NCBI GenBank assembly: GCA_013036105.1
Contig: JAAXCX010000007.1
Location: forward strand, 1-64,000
Direction of reading: 5' to 3'
Origin: Vulcanimicrobiota bacterium
Lineage (GTDB): Bacteria > Vulcanimicrobiota > Vulcanimicrobiia > Vulcanimicrobiales > Vulcanimicrobiaceae
DNA length: 64,000 nucleotides
Shown here: positions 7,432 through 15,540 of the stretch, piece after piece
Position numbering within the stretch: position 1 is the stretch's first letter
How the letters are laid out: each line of letters begins with the position of its first letter
Translations under genes and position numbers: made by a program
Notes under the pieces: generated by a model
What the model was told of the DNA's origin: nothing
Seen by the model: the letters and a program-made list of their open reading frames with translations, nothing else
Database searches by the model: none

Positions 7432-8637
7432 TCAACGGTAGAGTAAATATTTCTGCCGCACGGCGAGAAAGCGGCGCACGGCGGGTTCCCAGCGCGCCTC
7501 GATCTGCTGAGCCGATTCCCCGGCTTGCAGCGCGGTGGCGAAGGTGTCGGTGCCCCAATCGGTTGCCGTGGACTTGACGCTGACTTTCAACGCTCCCGGC
7601 GAGACCGCGCGCACCGCGGTCGCGATTTCCACGGCCGTGCGCACCGATGGAAAAACCTTTGGATCGAAGACGTCGAGCTCGACGCCGGCAATCTGCTGAC
7701 CGCTCAACGCGCCGAAAAACGGCGACCAGTATGCCGGACGAAAATAAACGCCCCGAATATTGCGCGCGTTCAGTACGCTCGCCAGCCCGTACGCGTCGAC
7801 GTTTTGCGCGCCGACATATTTGAAAGGCTTGGTCGTGCCGATGCCGCCGTTGAGGCCGATGCCGTCGGTCAGCCCGGTGCACGGATAAACGACAGTGGTG
7901 CTCCATTCGGGAATGTTCGGCGACGTTTGCACCCATTGCAAGCCGGTGTCCGGCCAGAACATCGAACGGCGCCAGCCTTGCATTTTTATGACGCGCAAGT
8001 TCGCGCCGATGCCGAATTGGTTGTTGAAGAGGCGCGCCAGTTCGCCGACGGTCATGCCGTGGCGCATCGGAATCGGATAGAGTCCGATGAACGATTTGAA
8101 GGCCGGATCGAGGACCGGGCCTTCGACCATCGTGCCGCCGATCGGATTGGGGCGATCGAGCACCCAAATCTCTTTACCGAATTGTTTGGCGGCCTCCATC
8201 GCGTACGCCATCGTCGAGACGTACGTGTACGTTCGGGAGCCTACGTCTTGGATGTCGAAGAGCAAGACGTCCACGCCAGCAAGCATCTGCGCGTTCGGAT
8301 GTTTTTGGTCGCCGTACAAACTGTAGACCGGAAGCCCCGTGCGCGGATCCGTGTATGAAGCGACGTACGCGCCTGCGGCGCGGTCGCCGCGCAATCCGTG
8401 CTCGGGCGAATAGATCGCTTTCAGGCAAATGTTCGGATTCGCTTTGATCGCGTCGACGATATTGACTAGCCGTGACGTCACGCCCGTTTGGTTCGTGATG
8501 ACGCCGACGCATTTGCCCGCAAGATCGCGCCACGCACTCTGTAAGAAGACTTCATCGCCGAGCGTCACACGCGCCGGCGGCGGCGTGGTGCCGAGGAGAA
8601 CCGCGGCGAGCGCTCCGGCCAGCAGCGTCTTAAGCAA
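7432..8637 (-). CDS. namZ: Secreted exo-beta-N-acetylmuramidase NamZ-type (DUF1343)
   Basis: The family signatures of DUF1343 are present: GVITNQTGV, YSPEHGLRG, VDVLLFDIQDVGSRTYTYV and VLDRPNPIGG. Members remove N-acetylmuramic acid from peptidoglycan fragments. I set the start at TTG 8637 because it gives a signal peptide (LKTLLAGALAAVLLG) and has a gaggcgg ribosome site six to seven bases upstream. The longer reading back to 8790 merely overlaps mqnD in another frame. This start overlaps the mqnD stop by eight bases. The mature enzyme of about 380 residues is likely periplasmic and serves cell-wall recycling. Confidence 0.85.
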   Translation of the reverse strand: MLKTLLAGALAAVLLGTTPPPARVTLGDEVFLQSAWRDLAGKCVGVITNQTGVTSRLVNIVDAIKANPNICLKAIYSPEHGLRGDRAAGAYVASYTDPRTGLPVYSLYGDQKHPNAQMLAGVDVLLFDIQDVGSRTYTYVSTMAYAMEAAKQFGKEIWVLDRPNPIGGTMVEGPVLDPAFKSFIGLYPIPMRHGMTVGELARLFNNQFGIGANLRVIKMQGWRRSMFWPDTGLQWVQTSPNIPEWSTTVVYPCTGLTDGIGLNGGIGTTKPFKYVGAQNVDAYGLASVLNARNIRGVYFRPAYWSPFFGALSGQQIAGVELDVFDPKVFPSVRTAVEIATAVRAVSPGALKVSVKSTATDWGTDTFATALQAGESAQQIEARWEPAVRRFLAVRQKYLLYR

Positions 8638-9469
8638 AAACCGCCTCGACTTGTTCGGGGATGATGCCCTGCTCGCGGGCTCTGCGGAAAAGCTCTTTGA
8701 CCGCTGCAATCCCCTCGTCTCCGATATCGTCGGTGAATTCGTTGACGTAGGTTTCGATGTGCTGGCGCATGACGTCGTCGTCCATCTCATTCGCGTGTTC
8801 TTTGACGTATTTCATGACGTCTTTTTCGTTCTCGCGCGCGTAACGAAGGCTGCTTCGAATGGCGGTGTTGATTTCTTCGGAATGTTCGGCAATATCGTCG
8901 CGTATCATGATGGCACCGAGCGGTACCGGCATTTTCGTTTCGCCCTCCCACCATTGGCCTAAATCGGCCACGCTAACGAGATCCGATTCTTTATAGGTGA
9001 ATCGCGACTCGTGGATGATCAACCCCGCATCAACGGTGCCGCCGGCCACCGCTTCAATGATTTTGTCGAAACGCATGGCAAGCGTCTGAGGACGCGCGCC
9101 CATCGCCAGGTTGAGCAGCATGAATGCGGTCGTACGCTCGCCCGGGATTGCGATAAGCTTGTCTTTGAAGTCTGCGAGGGCCTTACCTGTGCCGGGGCGT
9201 GCGACCAGCAGTGGACCGCATCCGTGGCCCAATGCGCCGCCGGCGCGTAGCATCTTGTAATTTTCGAGCAAGTCCGGGACGACCGCATAGCTGACCTTCG
9301 TCAACTCGTAATCGCCCTTGAGCGCGGAATTATTCAGATTCTCGATATCTTCGAGCTGCACGGTGATCGCGGGCGTGCCCTCAAGTAGTCCGTTTGCGAG
9401 CGCCGCAAAAATGTACGTGTCGTTCGGACAGGGCGAGAAGGCGAGCGTGATCGGTTTTTCGTTATCCAT
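8630..9469 (-). CDS. mqnD: 1,4-dihydroxy-6-naphthoate synthase (futalosine menaquinone pathway)
   Basis: MqnD converts cyclic dehypoxanthine futalosine to 1,4-dihydroxy-6-naphthoate. It has a periplasmic-binding-protein-like fold of about 280 residues. Typical motifs are LAFSPCPNDTYIFAALANG near the N-terminus, LRAGGALGHGCGPLLVA and ERTTAFMLLNLA. The ATG at 9469 is preferred over a TTG at 9481. It overlaps the end of mqnB by eight bases, putting two steps of the same pathway in one transcript. MqnA, MqnC and MqnE are not in the window. Confidence 0.92.
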   Translation of the reverse strand: MDNEKPITLAFSPCPNDTYIFAALANGLLEGTPAITVQLEDIENLNNSALKGDYELTKVSYAVVPDLLENYKMLRAGGALGHGCGPLLVARPGTGKALADFKDKLIAIPGERTTAFMLLNLAMGARPQTLAMRFDKIIEAVAGGTVDAGLIIHESRFTYKESDLVSVADLGQWWEGETKMPVPLGAIMIRDDIAEHSEEINTAIRSSLRYARENEKDVMKYVKEHANEMDDDVMRQHIETYVNEFTDDIGDEGIAAVKELFRRAREQGIIPEQVEAVFA

Positions 9470-10070
9470 CCTTCGTTCCAAGCAGCGAGAGCAGCGCGTT
9501 CAAAACGCGCTCCAGCCCGCGAACACCGGCGTCAAAATCCCAGCCGCTGCGGCTGCGATCGCCGGCGAGGTTGGATATACCCCGAACTTGGATGGCCGGC
9601 ACGCCTGCGATCTCCGCTGCCCGCAATACGGCAAAGCCCTCCATCGTTTCGACGCCGACGCCTTGCGAAGCAAGGCGAGCTGCCGTTCCGTCGAGCGCGG
9701 TGACTTGGGCGACGGTCACGCCGCGCACGCTGCGAAATCCAAGTTCCACCAAGCGATCGACCAGAGCAAGATCCGAGCTAGCACGGTCGACCACGTGCGC
9801 GTTATCCGGCAGCGCGATCGGGGCGCCGGTTTCGAGGCACAGTGCGAACGTGTCGTCGGAGACGACGACGCCTTCGCCGATCTCCGCGCAATCTTTAAAT
9901 GCTCCGGCGAGTCCCGCGTTGATCACGAGTTCGGGGCGGCTTTGCGCGAGCGCGCGGGAGACGCTGGCGGCGGCTTCAACCGGACCGACGCCGGTCACGA
10001 GCATCTCGACGTGCGGCTGCGATTCGAAGAATGCGAGCTCTTTGTTGACCGCGCACGTGATGAGTATCAC
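9462..10070 (-). CDS. mqnB: Futalosine hydrolase
   Basis: This belongs to the nucleoside phosphorylase/MTAN fold and cleaves futalosine to hypoxanthine and dehypoxanthine futalosine. Signature stretches are VTGVGPVEAAASVSRAL, INAGLAGAF, GVETMEGFAVLRAA and the catalytic RGISNLAGDRSRSGWD. The start is taken as GTG 10070, which overlaps the queE stop (GTGA) and gives 202 residues, typical for MqnB. The longer frame upstream runs through queE and is not coding. Pairing with mqnD supports MqnB over a generic MTA/SAH nucleosidase. Confidence 0.9.
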   Translation of the reverse strand: MILITCAVNKELAFFESQPHVEMLVTGVGPVEAAASVSRALAQSRPELVINAGLAGAFKDCAEIGEGVVVSDDTFALCLETGAPIALPDNAHVVDRASSDLALVDRLVELGFRSVRGVTVAQVTALDGTAARLASQGVGVETMEGFAVLRAAEIAGVPAIQVRGISNLAGDRSRSGWDFDAGVRGLERVLNALLSLLGTKDG

Positions 10071-10642
10071 TGCGCACCGATGAATTTGTGCGTCTGTAGC
10101 GATAGCCGGAAGCGACCGGGATGCGCCTTTGCATATTCGAGCGCTATCGCGACGTTCTTTGGTTTGTTGCCTTCGGGCTGCAACAAAAGCGTTTTTTTGT
10201 CGGCAAAGAGTTCCAGCCAATTTTCGGGCACGCGTTCGTCGACGATGAGTTTCACTTCGTTGGCGCGCTTGGCCATGCGTTCATCCACGCGCTCTTTGGG
10301 TGAAACAGTGAGCCATACGTCTTCGGGCAAGTCGCTTGCGATGGTGCCGTTGGATTCGATGTGCACGCGGCGACCATCTCTGCGCAGCGCTTCGATCAAA
10401 TCGAGCGCTTCGCGTTGTGCGAACGGTTCGCCGCCGGTCAGCACGACCATCGGGCAATCCTTGCCCAGTTCGCGAACTTTCTCCACGATGTTGTCGACGG
10501 TAGCGAAAAACTTGAGCGAGTAATCCGTGTCGCAAAAATCGCACGAGAGATTGCATCCCGCCAAGCGCACGAAGACGGCCGGCTTCCCCGTATGCTCGCC
10601 TTCGCCTTGAATGCTGTAGAAAATCTCCGCGAGTTGCAACAT
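10067..10642 (-). CDS. queE: 7-carboxy-7-deazaguanine synthase
   Basis: QueE is a radical-SAM enzyme of queuosine synthesis that converts 6-carboxytetrahydropterin to 7-carboxy-7-deazaguanine. The substrate-binding SIQGEGEHTGKPAVFVRLAGC start and the 4Fe-4S motif CNLSCDFC (Cx3Cx2C) are intact. The VLTGGEPFAQ strand contains the GGEP motif that binds SAM. The 191-residue length is normal. It overlaps queD by one base upstream and mqnB by four downstream. Confidence 0.94.
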   Translation of the reverse strand: MLQLAEIFYSIQGEGEHTGKPAVFVRLAGCNLSCDFCDTDYSLKFFATVDNIVEKVRELGKDCPMVVLTGGEPFAQREALDLIEALRRDGRRVHIESNGTIASDLPEDVWLTVSPKERVDERMAKRANEVKLIVDERVPENWLELFADKKTLLLQPEGNKPKNVAIALEYAKAHPGRFRLSLQTHKFIGAQ

Positions 10643-11007
10643 CAGGAGAAGTCGCTCTTTTTGAGGATCGCGCGCGCGGTATCGGTTTCCCAGAGTACAA
10701 GCTCATCGAGCGCCGGCAGTACGGGCTGCAAGCGCTTCCAAATCCACATGATGATCTGCTCGCACGTGGGGTTTTCGATCGTGTCGTTGAGCGAGGTATG
10801 ATCGAGCGCGTCAATGACGTGCCGGTCGACGATCGCTTTCAGCACGTCGAAGTCCTCGATCATCCCGCGCGAAGCGCCTTCGGTTTGCAGCGGCCCGCGC
10901 ACGCCAACTTCAAGCCGGTATGAATGGCCGTGCGGACGCGCGCACTTGCCCTGATGGAACGGCAGCGTATGCGCGGCCTCGAACCGGAAGCTCTTACGAA
11001 TTTGCAT
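10642..11007 (-). CDS. queD: 6-carboxytetrahydropterin synthase
   Basis: This T-fold enzyme of 121 residues makes 6-carboxy-5,6,7,8-tetrahydropterin from dihydroneopterin triphosphate, the step before QueE. The zinc ligands are visible in FEAAH and ARPHGHSY, with the catalytic Cys in GKCARPHGH and the Glu in NPTCEQIIMWIW. It heads the queD-queE-mqnB-mqnD-namZ-glcD run. QueC is not in the window. Confidence 0.93.
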   Translation of the reverse strand: MQIRKSFRFEAAHTLPFHQGKCARPHGHSYRLEVGVRGPLQTEGASRGMIEDFDVLKAIVDRHVIDALDHTSLNDTIENPTCEQIIMWIWKRLQPVLPALDELVLWETDTARAILKKSDFS

Positions 11008-11033
11008 GAGGAGGGTTTGGTCTTTGCTTCAAT

Positions 11034-11095
11034 GTCATGGTGAGCCTGTCGAACCATCCGCCGAAGTCCTGAGCGAGCGAAGCGAGTCGAAGGGC
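11034..11095. repeat. Dispersed palindromic repeat, copy 2
   Basis: It begins gtcatggtgagcctgtcgaa and ends gagtcgaaggg, with gagcgagcgaagcga between. This is the same family as the copy at 39423-39483, in the gap between queD and the GNAT gene. Confidence 0.8.
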
Positions 11096-11125
11096 GTGCG
11101 AAAGCGCGCAAGCCGAGGGGTTGCA

Positions 11126-11617
11126 TCAGCTCTCCAAAGGCAAGACCATCAACCGCTCCGGCGGCTCGCCATCGGCGATAGTCGCATCCGGGCCGGCGTC
11201 GATGAATCCATGGCGAGCGTAAAGCGAGATTGCGTGCCCGTTGTCATTCCTGACCGAGAGTACGAGCCGGTCGGCGTGCTGTTTTTCCGCCCACAAGACT
11301 ATCGCTTGAATGAGGGCGTCGCCAACACCACGCCCCCGCGCAAACGGCGCAACCCACATCGAGATGAGTTCGACCGTATGCCCATCGGCACCTAAGGCGC
11401 CGACAATACCCGCCGGCTTTCCATTAAGACTCGCGACGACGTTTAGTGGAACGTTCGTGAAGCGTTCTCTCCAGCGGGCTTCGGTGTCACCCGATCCTTG
11501 CCAGTCGCTTAACTTTAAGCCAAATGCGTACGGCGCCTCACGCAATGCTTCCAAGCGAAGCTCGCGCCAGAGAGGCCAATCGTCGGCGTCGAGGATTGTT
11601 AGCGTTATTTTCGGCAG
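11126..11617 (-). CDS. GNAT family N-acetyltransferase, start uncertain
   Basis: The acetyl-CoA loop is clear in MWVAPFARGRGVGDALIQ, and the family C-terminal helix-strand NDNGHAISLYARHGF follows. The first ATG/GTG/TTG-type start is the TTG at 11554. However, the frame stays open upstream and encodes ITLTILDADDWPLWRELRL, exactly the usual opening of this family, so translation must begin earlier. The best candidate is CTG 11617, overlapping the end of the upstream VOC gene; the region also offers a non-standard ATA at 11608. The substrate cannot be predicted. Confidence 0.8.
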   Translation of the reverse strand: MPKITLTILDADDWPLWRELRLEALREAPYAFGLKLSDWQGSGDTEARWRERFTNVPLNVVASLNGKPAGIVGALGADGHTVELISMWVAPFARGRGVGDALIQAIVLWAEKQHADRLVLSVRNDNGHAISLYARHGFIDAGPDATIADGEPPERLMVLPLES

Positions 11618-12030
11618 AGCAGCTCGACGGTGTTCTCCGACGGGTCGCGCACATACAGAGACAAGGAGTTGTTTTCTTCGCGTTCTTCCGTGATGACAAT
11701 CGCGTTGGATTTGAGATGATTGCGCAGCGCTTGTATGTCGCGTGGCTGAATTGCCAGAGCGAAATGATCGATGTTGCGCCCGCCGTTCACGGAACCTTTA
11801 GCCCAAGCACCTTCCGGGGAAGCGATGTCAACGAGATCGAGGTGCGACGCGCCGGCGCGCAGCTCAACCATACCGAATTGCGGAAGCCGCGTCTCGACCG
11901 TGCAGCCCAGGACGCCTTCGTAAAATGCGAGCGCGCGTTCCATGCCGCTTACGTGCAAGAGTATGTGATCGATCCCGGCGATTGTGAAGGGCGACGTTTT
12001 CAAATCAACGCCCCTCGTCTTGCGCGCCAA
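11605..12030 (-). CDS. VOC family protein (glyoxalase/fosfomycin-resistance-like)
   Basis: This 141-residue vicinal-oxygen-chelate protein has a metal-ligand-like His in IDHILLHVSGMERALAFY, a second His in NIDHFALAI and the terminal Glu in DPSENTVELL, so the metal site looks complete. The DPSENTVEL ending is typical of glyoxalase I-like and thiol-transferase members. The start appears to be TTG at 12030. It is followed by the overlapping GNAT gene, and the two probably form one transcript. Confidence 0.85.
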   Translation of the reverse strand: MARKTRGVDLKTSPFTIAGIDHILLHVSGMERALAFYEGVLGCTVETRLPQFGMVELRAGASHLDLVDIASPEGAWAKGSVNGGRNIDHFALAIQPRDIQALRNHLKSNAIVITEEREENNSLSLYVRDPSENTVELLCRK

Positions 12031-12043
12031 GGGCGCACTGCTC

Positions 12044-12070
12044 GGGGTCCTTCGACAAGCTCAGGATGAC
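12044..12070. repeat. Dispersed palindromic repeat, copy 3 (short)
   Basis: A short form of the family: ggggtccttcgac directly followed by aagctcaggatgac, without the central hairpin. It lies in the gap between the VOC and E2 genes. A partial inverted copy, ggctcaccatgac, follows about ten bases later. Confidence 0.75.
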
Positions 12071-12115
12071 ACCCGAGAGCGGCTCACCATGACACCTTGG
12101 AACACCCCGCTTGAG

Positions 12116-13507
12116 CTAGAGGGCGCCGCGGGGGCCCATCGATTCCAGACGCTTCTTGAGATCGGCTAGGAAGCCGCTCGCGACGTAACCGTCGACCACG
12201 CGGTGATCCAGCGACAGACACGAGTTCATCATATAACGGATGGCGATCGCGTCGTCGTCCATGACCATCGGACGCTTGACGACCGTTTCCATCGTAACGA
12301 TGCCGGCCTGGCCCGCATTGATGATGGGCGCAGATGCGAGCGATCCGTTCGCGCCGGTGTTGTTGACGGTGAACGTGCCCTCTTTCAGATCGTCGGCCGA
12401 AAGTTTATTGCGGCGCGCGCGATCGATCAAATCTCCGGCGGCCAGCGCGATGCCTTTAATCGAAAGTTTGTCGGCGTGTTTGATGACCGGCACGACAAGG
12501 TTCGCGGGCAGTCCGATGGCGATGCCGATGTTCATATCTTTTTCGACGTGAATGGCGGGCCCGTCGGCGATAAATTTCGAGTTCATGAGCGGGAAGACGG
12601 CCAGCGACTCGACGACCGCGCGAATGAAGAACGGAAGAAGCGTGAGTTTCACGCCGGTGTCGCGTTCGAAACGATCTTTCTCGCGTTTGCGCCATTCCCA
12701 GACGTTGGTGACGTCGACTTCGACCATCGACCACGCGTGGGGCGCGGTTTTACGCGATTCGACCATACGCTCCGCGATGATGCGGCGCATGCTGCTGAGC
12801 GAAATCGTCGTGCCGGGAATCGGATCGGCGTACGTGCTGGTATTGCCGGGTCCCGGCTTTGCGGTGCCGCGCGCTTCGGCGGGCGCAGGCGCTGCCGGAG
12901 CAGCGGTTGCGGCGCTCGCCGGCCCGAGTTTGGCTGCGGCGAGCACGTCATCCGCGGTAACGCGGCCGTTGGCGCCCGAGCCGCGAACGCTGCGAACGTC
13001 GACGTGATGTTCGCGCGCTAAGCGGCGCACGGCCGGCGAAACGCCGCGCAATGCGGCTTCCTCGCGCTGCCCATTGCTGTGCGGTGGAACTTTCGCCGGA
13101 GCTCCGCTCGATGCGGCCGCCGATTTCACCTCGAGCTGCGGAATATTAAATCCCGGAACCGGCTCGGCATTGGCGCTTTCCGCCATCGCGTCGCGCGTTT
13201 TGGGCGGTGCGGTGTCGCGGTCGGCTTGGGTTTCGGGCGACTGCGCCGGCTGCGCGGCTTTTGCCGCGCCGACTTCGTCGATTACGGCAATCGGTGTGCC
13301 GGTTGCAACGGTCGTGCCTTCTTGCACGAGCAATTCGCGAATCGTCCCCGTAACGGGCGAGGGAACTTCCGAGTTGACCTTGTCGGTCGAAACTTCAAGA
13401 AAGGCTTCGTATTTTTCAACCGGATCGCCGGCTTTTTTAATCCAGCGCTCGACGGTGCCTTCGGTCACCGTTTCGCCGAGCTGCGGCATCGTGATCGTCG
13501 TCGCCAC
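12116..13507 (-). CDS. 2-oxoacid dehydrogenase E2 (dihydrolipoamide acyltransferase)
   Basis: This is the core subunit of a branched-chain or pyruvate dehydrogenase complex, transferring acyl groups from lipoyl-lysine to CoA. The order is a lipoyl domain (residues 1-80, lipoylated Lys in STDKVNSEV), an Ala/Pro-rich linker, a peripheral subunit-binding domain (VSPAVRRLAREHHVDV, GRVTADDVL), a second linker, and the catalytic acyltransferase domain ending in SLDHRVVDGYVA with the active-site His. A GTG start shares one base with the E1-beta stop. No E3 lipoamide dehydrogenase is adjacent. Confidence 0.93.
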   Translation of the reverse strand: MATTITMPQLGETVTEGTVERWIKKAGDPVEKYEAFLEVSTDKVNSEVPSPVTGTIRELLVQEGTTVATGTPIAVIDEVGAAKAAQPAQSPETQADRDTAPPKTRDAMAESANAEPVPGFNIPQLEVKSAAASSGAPAKVPPHSNGQREEAALRGVSPAVRRLAREHHVDVRSVRGSGANGRVTADDVLAAAKLGPASAATAAPAAPAPAEARGTAKPGPGNTSTYADPIPGTTISLSSMRRIIAERMVESRKTAPHAWSMVEVDVTNVWEWRKREKDRFERDTGVKLTLLPFFIRAVVESLAVFPLMNSKFIADGPAIHVEKDMNIGIAIGLPANLVVPVIKHADKLSIKGIALAAGDLIDRARRNKLSADDLKEGTFTVNNTGANGSLASAPIINAGQAGIVTMETVVKRPMVMDDDAIAIRYMMNSCLSLDHRVVDGYVASGFLADLKKRLESMGPRGAL

Positions 13508-14511
13508 TAGAATTTCACCATATCGCGCATCGCATCGGCCATTTTTGCGGGCGAACTCATGTACGCTTCTTCGAGCGGCATCGCGTAGCCCATTGCGGGA
13601 ACGTCGGGCGCGGCGAGCCGCCGAATCGGCGCATCGAGATCGAAGAGCGCTTCCTCGGCAACCATCGCGCTGATCTCCGCGCCGATGCCGCCGAATTTGT
13701 TATCTTCGTGAATGATCAGCAGCTTGCGCGTTTTGCGCACGCTTTCTAAAATCGCGCACTTGTCCATCGGACGCACCGAACGCAAGTCGATCACTTCGAC
13801 CGACATGCCTTCGCCTTCGAGTTGATTGGCGGCCTCGAGCGCCCAGTGCACATACAGGCCGTACGAAACGACGGTCAGCTGCGAGCCTTCCTTTTTCACG
13901 TCGGCTTTGCCGATCGGAATGACGTAGTGGCCGTCGGGCACCTCGCCTTTAATCAGGCGATACGTTTTCTTGTGTTCGAGAAAGAGCACCGGATCGGGAT
14001 CGTCGATCGCGGCGTTGAGCAAACCTTTGACGTCGGCCGGAAACGACGGCACGACGATTTTGAGTCCGGGAACGTGATAGAAAAGCGCTTCAACCGAAAC
14101 CGAATGCGATAGCGCACCGCGCACGCCGCCGCCGTACGGCGTGCGGATGACCATCGGGCATGTGTACTCGCCGTTGGAGCGATAGCGCGTCTTGGCCGCT
14201 TCGCCGACGATTTGATTGAACGCCGGATAGATGAAGTCGGCAAACTGAATCTCGGCGATCGGACGCAGACCTTCCATCGCCATGCCGACCGCGATGCCGA
14301 CGATCGACGCCTCAGCAATCGGCGTGTCGATGATGCGCTCGGTGCCGAACTCTTTCACGAAATCTTTGGTGATCAGAAACACGTTGCCGCGGTTGCCGAC
14401 GTCTTCGCCTAAAATGACCACCTTGTCGTCGGCTTTGAGCGCTTCATATAACGTCGCGCGCACCGCTTCGACGTTGTTGAGCACTTGCGAGGAAGAAGTC
14501 GCTACTGCCAC
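13507..14511 (-). CDS. 2-oxoacid dehydrogenase E1 beta subunit
   Basis: E1-beta binds thiamine diphosphate with E1-alpha. Recognisable blocks are VVILGEDVGNRGNVF, DTPIAEASIVGIAVGMAMEG, EIQFADFIYPAFNQIV, the phosphate-site RTPYGGGVRGA, and the C-terminal VIDLRSVRPMD. The start is set at GTG 14511, overlapping the E1-alpha stop by ten bases and giving 334 residues. The longer frame upstream is antisense-like noise inside E1-alpha. The sequence resembles the 2-oxoisovalerate (BkdA2-type) class, but substrate assignment is inference. Confidence 0.93.
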   Translation of the reverse strand: MAVATSSSQVLNNVEAVRATLYEALKADDKVVILGEDVGNRGNVFLITKDFVKEFGTERIIDTPIAEASIVGIAVGMAMEGLRPIAEIQFADFIYPAFNQIVGEAAKTRYRSNGEYTCPMVIRTPYGGGVRGALSHSVSVEALFYHVPGLKIVVPSFPADVKGLLNAAIDDPDPVLFLEHKKTYRLIKGEVPDGHYVIPIGKADVKKEGSQLTVVSYGLYVHWALEAANQLEGEGMSVEVIDLRSVRPMDKCAILESVRKTRKLLIIHEDNKFGGIGAEISAMVAEEALFDLDAPIRRLAAPDVPAMGYAMPLEEAYMSSPAKMADAMRDMVKF

Positions 14512-15530
14512 GGTTCCCAGGCTCCTTCGTAAACGTGTTTGTAGAGATCGTCGGCCGTCGGAAACGGCATGGCTTCGGCTTTGTCGGTGGCCTCGTTGGT
14601 TTCGTGCAGCACGTCTTGCTTCATCGCGGCGACCTGCTCGGCGTTCATGATCCCCGATTCGAGCAGCAAATTTTCGAAACGCGGCACGGGATCGTCTTTG
14701 CGGCGTTCGGTCACGACTTCGCGCGTGCGGTAGGTCATGTCGTTGTCGTCGGTCGAGTGCGCCAAGAACCGGTAGCAGACCCCTTCGAGCAGCGACGGAC
14801 CGCCGCCGTTGCGCGCTCGCTCCATCGCGCGCGAAACTGCATCGTAGGTCGCGAGCGGATCGAAACCGTCGAACTGTTCGCCCGGCATACCGTAGCCCTC
14901 GGCGCGCTTGTAGATGTTGGGCTGTCCCATTTGCAGCGAGAGCGGCGTGGAGATCGCCCACTGGTTGTTTTCACACAAGAAGACGATCGGCAATTTGTGC
15001 ACGGCCGCGAAATTCATGGACTCGTGCCACTCGCCTTCGCTGGTCGTGCCGTCGCCGAACGTGACCAGCACCGCGCGTCCGCCTTCCTTACGATACTTCA
15101 ACGCATAGGCGGCGCCGACGGCGTGCGGAATGTGCGCGGCTAAGATCGACGAGAACGACATGAGTCCGGCGCGCTTCGAGGAGTAGTGATTCGGAAATTG
15201 CCGGCCGCCGTTGTGATCGTCGGCGCGCGCGAAGATCGAGAGCATGATCTCGTATGGCGAAAGTCCGATGCCGATCGAAAGCCCGAGATCGCGATAGTAC
15301 GGCGCGAGAATATCTTTGCCGCGAATGAAGGCCATAGCCGCGCCGGCTTGCAGCGCTTCGTGCCCCTCGCTGCCGAGCGCGAACGGTACTTTTCCCTGAC
15401 GGTTCAGTTGAAAACCGCGGTTGTCGAGCTGCCGCTGAAGCAGCATCGTGCGAAAAATCGTCTTGAGTTGATCGTCGGAAAGCCCGTGGCGCTCGAGCGA
15501 TTTCCGGACCTGCGTGGGGATGTTGGCCAT
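14502..15530 (-). CDS. 2-oxoacid dehydrogenase E1 alpha subunit, copy 1 (adjacent to E1 beta)
   Basis: This 342-residue E1-alpha has the thiamine-diphosphate motif GDGTTSEGEWHESMNFA ending in FLCENNQWA (GDG...N). It also has the phosphorylation-loop region around YRFLAHSTDDNDMTYRTREV. It lies immediately upstream of E1-beta with a ten-base overlap and ten bases downstream of a second E1-alpha of identical length. It is probably the subunit that partners E1-beta, given the direct coupling. Confidence 0.92.
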   Translation of the reverse strand: MANIPTQVRKSLERHGLSDDQLKTIFRTMLLQRQLDNRGFQLNRQGKVPFALGSEGHEALQAGAAMAFIRGKDILAPYYRDLGLSIGIGLSPYEIMLSIFARADDHNGGRQFPNHYSSKRAGLMSFSSILAAHIPHAVGAAYALKYRKEGGRAVLVTFGDGTTSEGEWHESMNFAAVHKLPIVFLCENNQWAISTPLSLQMGQPNIYKRAEGYGMPGEQFDGFDPLATYDAVSRAMERARNGGGPSLLEGVCYRFLAHSTDDNDMTYRTREVVTERRKDDPVPRFENLLLESGIMNAEQVAAMKQDVLHETNEATDKAEAMPFPTADDLYKHVYEGAWEPWQ

Positions 15531-15540
15531 CGAGCCTACC

